Shown: one piece after another, positions 62,460 to 64,000 of the stretch
How the letters are laid out: each line of letters starts with the position of its first letter
Position numbering within the stretch: position 1 is the first letter of the stretch
DNA from: Nitrosospira sp. 56-18
Lineage (GTDB): Bacteria; Pseudomonadota; Gammaproteobacteria; Burkholderiales; Nitrosomonadaceae
Reading direction: 5' to 3'
Assembly: GCA_001899235.1 (NCBI GenBank)
Contig: MKVR01000016.1
Location: forward strand, 1-64,000
Length of the DNA stretch: 64,000 nt
Notes under the pieces: model-generated
Seen by the model: the letters and a program-made list of their open reading frames with translations, nothing else
Database searches by the model: none
Told to the model about the DNA's origin: nothing
Program-made: the position numbers and the translations under genes

Positions 62460-62806
62460 TGGAGACACGCATGGCAGACTGCCCGCTCGGGGCAAAATGT
62501 GAAGAAGTCAAGCTGGACCAGTCAAGACCGGTGCTCTATCGCTGCCCCTGGTACGTGCAGGTTCGCGGCGTTAACACGAACACGGGAGAAGAAACGGATA
62601 GCTGGCACTGCGCCATTGCCTGGATGCCCACCCTCATGATCAACACCGCCAATGAATCGCGCAAGGGAGCAGCGGCCATCGAATCATTCCGCAACGCAAT
62701 GGCCGGGCAGCGCGCCCAGGCCCGGCAAACACCCGGGCAGGAACTGCTGGCCGCCGCCCGGAAGGCGGAGAAACGACAGGTGGAATGGCAAAAGGAGGAC
62801 AGCTGA
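62459..62806 (+). CDS. Phage hypothetical protein
   Basis: A 115-residue protein whose ATG overlaps the previous stop by one base. METRMADCPLGAKCEEVKLD, RCPWYVQVRGVNTNTGEETD, SWHCAIAWMPTLMINTANES then a helical end. Four Cys in the first 50 residues suggest a metal site. Its position between the collar protein and a fibre-assembly-like gene fits a tail role. Family not recognised. Confidence 0.6.
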   Translation: METRMADCPLGAKCEEVKLDQSRPVLYRCPWYVQVRGVNTNTGEETDSWHCAIAWMPTLMINTANESRKGAAAIESFRNAMAGQRAQARQTPGQELLAAARKAEKRQVEWQKEDS

Positions 62807-63396
62807 TGCGCATAACCATCATTCGCGATGACGGCCTGGTCGGCATCGGAGGCACATTCCGGATGGTTGATTTATCCGCCTTGCCTCCCGGCATCCGGGC
62901 AGTCCAGTGGGACGGAAAAAAAGGCCATGTGGAGCATGACGAATCCGCCAATACGCAACTCGATAATGTCGAGGATTTCCAGCCCTTCATCGAATTGTGG
63001 AAAGCGGCGGCGCCGCGACCAACGACTCCGGCTGCCGCTGCGTCCAGGCAGGATGCGTTCGCCCGCATCGATGCCGCCTACCAGGACGCCATCAGCGCCT
63101 TGAAGGCCGGCTATCCAGATGATGAGACCAGGAGCTGGCCCATGCAGGAAACGGAAGCGCGCGCCTGGCTGCAGAACCCGGATGCCGCCACGCCCTGGCT
63201 CGATGCCGCCGCAAACGCACGCGGCCTTTCCAGGGCGGAACTGGCCGGCAGAATCATGGCGAACGCGGCAGCATTTGCATCAGCCCACGGGCGGCTGACT
63301 GGAAACCGGCAAAAACTGCGGGATCAAATCATCGCATTGGGCGATGGCGCACCAAAGGAACAGATGGACGCGATCCAATGGCAAATGGATAAATAA
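62806..63396 (+). CDS. Tail fibre assembly-like protein (DUF4376-like)
   Basis: A 196-residue protein starting at ATG 62806 with GGAGG upstream, overlapping the previous stop. The first about 65 residues are beta-rich (FRMVDLSALPPGIRAVQWDG, KGHVEHDESANTQLDNVEDF), the pattern of tail-fibre-assembly proteins; the C-terminal part (RIDAAYQDAISALKAGYPDD, SWPMQETEARAWLQNPDAAT, and GRLTGNRQKLRDQIIAL) matches DUF4376. It probably helps fold the fibre/collar protein. A terminator follows at 63421. Confidence 0.75.
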   Translation: MRITIIRDDGLVGIGGTFRMVDLSALPPGIRAVQWDGKKGHVEHDESANTQLDNVEDFQPFIELWKAAAPRPTTPAAAASRQDAFARIDAAYQDAISALKAGYPDDETRSWPMQETEARAWLQNPDAATPWLDAAANARGLSRAELAGRIMANAAAFASAHGRLTGNRQKLRDQIIALGDGAPKEQMDAIQWQMDK

Positions 63397-63420
63397 GCCA
63401 GGCAGATCCGCCCGCCAGGA

Positions 63421-63442
63421 CGCGGCCATGCCGCGTTTTTTT
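63421..63442 (+). terminator. Intrinsic terminator in the tail module
   Basis: Stem CGCGGC (63421-63426) with GCCGCG (63430-63435), loop CAT, followed by seven T. Confidence 0.85.
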
Positions 63443-63477
63443 ATTTTACGAGCCACCATTTTCGTGGAGGAGCAATC

Positions 63478-63648
63478 ATGACTATGTATCAGCGTAATCG
63501 CATCAAGCAGGAGTTCGATCGCCAGAATGCGGCAGCCGACGCGGAGGCCGATGGGCTGCTCGACAAATTGAAGGCATCGAAGTGGACTGCCGCCATCCTG
63601 CTCGCATCCGCCGTGGTTTTGATCGTCATTCTCTGGAGCCTGCTCTGA
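63478..63648 (+). CDS. Small membrane protein, holin-like candidate
   Basis: A 56-residue protein: cytosolic helix MYQRNRIKQEFDRQNAAADA, then KASKWTAAILLASAVVLIVI ending in LWSLL. One membrane helix after a charged helix suits a holin/antiholin-type or tail-associated phage protein, and it precedes another small membrane protein. GGAGGAG ends nine bases before the ATG. No family assignment. Confidence 0.5.
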   Translation: MTMYQRNRIKQEFDRQNAAADAEADGLLDKLKASKWTAAILLASAVVLIVILWSLL

Positions 63649-63649
63649 A

Positions 63650-63976
63650 ATGAACGAGGACGATAGCGAGCAAAAACCGGAACGGGTGGAGCGGCGCCGG
63701 GGGCCATCCACCTATACTCTCTCCTTCAGCGGGATCATCGCAATCGCCGGACTTGCTGCATCCGGCATCGCTACCTACAACGCGGTGCAGAACGATATCG
63801 CCAGCCTCAAAAGGGGGGAACTGTACCAGGAGCGTACCAATGAGCGCCTGAGCGACGAAATCAAATCCACCCGCGCGGAACAGCGTGAAACGATGAGAGA
63901 GTTCAATGAAAAACTCGACAGGATCATCGATCAGTGGCCCTATGGAAGAGACGGGAGAAATGGGAGAAAACAATGA
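63650..63976 (+). CDS. Small membrane protein with coiled-coil tail
   Basis: A 108-residue protein starting two bases after the previous stop. An Arg-rich segment (KPERVERRRGPSTYTLSFSG) precedes one membrane helix (IIAIAGLAASGIATYNAVQ, about residues 30-48), then a long charged coil (LKRGELYQERTNERLSDEIK; REFNEKLDRIIDQWPYG). This layout is found in phage lysis or DUF2730/holin-like neighbours. Its stop overlaps the next ATG (ATGA). Confidence 0.55.
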   Translation: MNEDDSEQKPERVERRRGPSTYTLSFSGIIAIAGLAASGIATYNAVQNDIASLKRGELYQERTNERLSDEIKSTRAEQRETMREFNEKLDRIIDQWPYGRDGRNGRKQ

Positions 63977-64000
63977 GGCCTTATCTCGCAGCCCTGTTTC
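63973..64000 (+). CDS. Partial phage gene, cut by the window edge
   Basis: An ATG overlapping the previous stop (ATGA) opens MRPYLAALF, which continues out of the window. The hydrophobic start suggests a membrane or exported product, perhaps another lysis or tail gene. Nothing further can be said. Confidence 0.5.

Overview
The window is GC-rich DNA from a Gram-negative bacterium, most likely a betaproteobacterium. The gene content (a trehalose/alpha-glucan cluster, a DyP-encapsulin operon, many PAS hybrid kinases, dispersed palindromic repeats) would fit a Nitrosospira-like member of the Nitrosomonadaceae. No rRNA or diagnostic ammonia-oxidation gene is present, so that placement is an impression. 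No tRNA, rRNA or CRISPR array was recognised.

Layout: 0.3-3.8 kb holds a small exported protein and an MgtA-type Mg2+ P-type ATPase. 4.1-14.7 kb is a minus-strand trehalose/alpha-glucan operon: a TreS-maltokinase fusion, TreZ, and a 1760-residue MalQ-TreY fusion. 15-17.4 kb holds a winged-helix regulator and a fatty acid desaturase. 17.4-18.8 kb is a graveyard of mobile DNA (3' end of a Tn3-family transposase, an intact SugE/Gdx exporter, and two plasmid-type gene fragments, one being the start of a ParB-like gene). 18.9-24.7 kb holds an aldehyde dehydrogenase, a tautomerase and a divergent LysR regulator, a DUF4160/DUF2442 pair, a frameshifted dienelactone-hydrolase-like pseudogene and an O-methyltransferase. 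25-28.8 kb holds small unknowns, an exported alpha/beta hydrolase and a MetE-like methyltransferase.

29.4-43.3 kb is rich in signalling and redox genes: three hybrid histidine kinases, a DyP peroxidase plus its encapsulin shell (the peroxidase carries a C-terminal encapsulation peptide), a DUF2945 protein, an unfamiliar protein with three tandem beta repeats, a hemerythrin and an FmdE-like protein. 43.5-47.8 kb is a compact four-gene minus-strand operon: a secreted protein, a lipoprotein, a FAD-dependent oxidoreductase, and a predicted zinc metalloprotease with an eCIS-core-type N-terminus.

From about 47.9 kb to the right edge lies the structural module of a podovirus-like prophage: spanins, terminase, portal, a cassette of putative receptor-binding proteins, scaffold, DUF4043-type major capsid protein, adaptor-like proteins, a collar/fibre protein, and small membrane proteins. 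It runs out of the window. No integrase, attachment site or endolysin is visible.

Two dispersed repeat families cut across these regions. One is a MITE-like element of about 230-240 bp with 18-bp terminal inverted repeats (five full or partial copies, one exactly between two prophage genes). The other is a palindromic element of about 85-90 bp with arms up to 33 bp (four copies).
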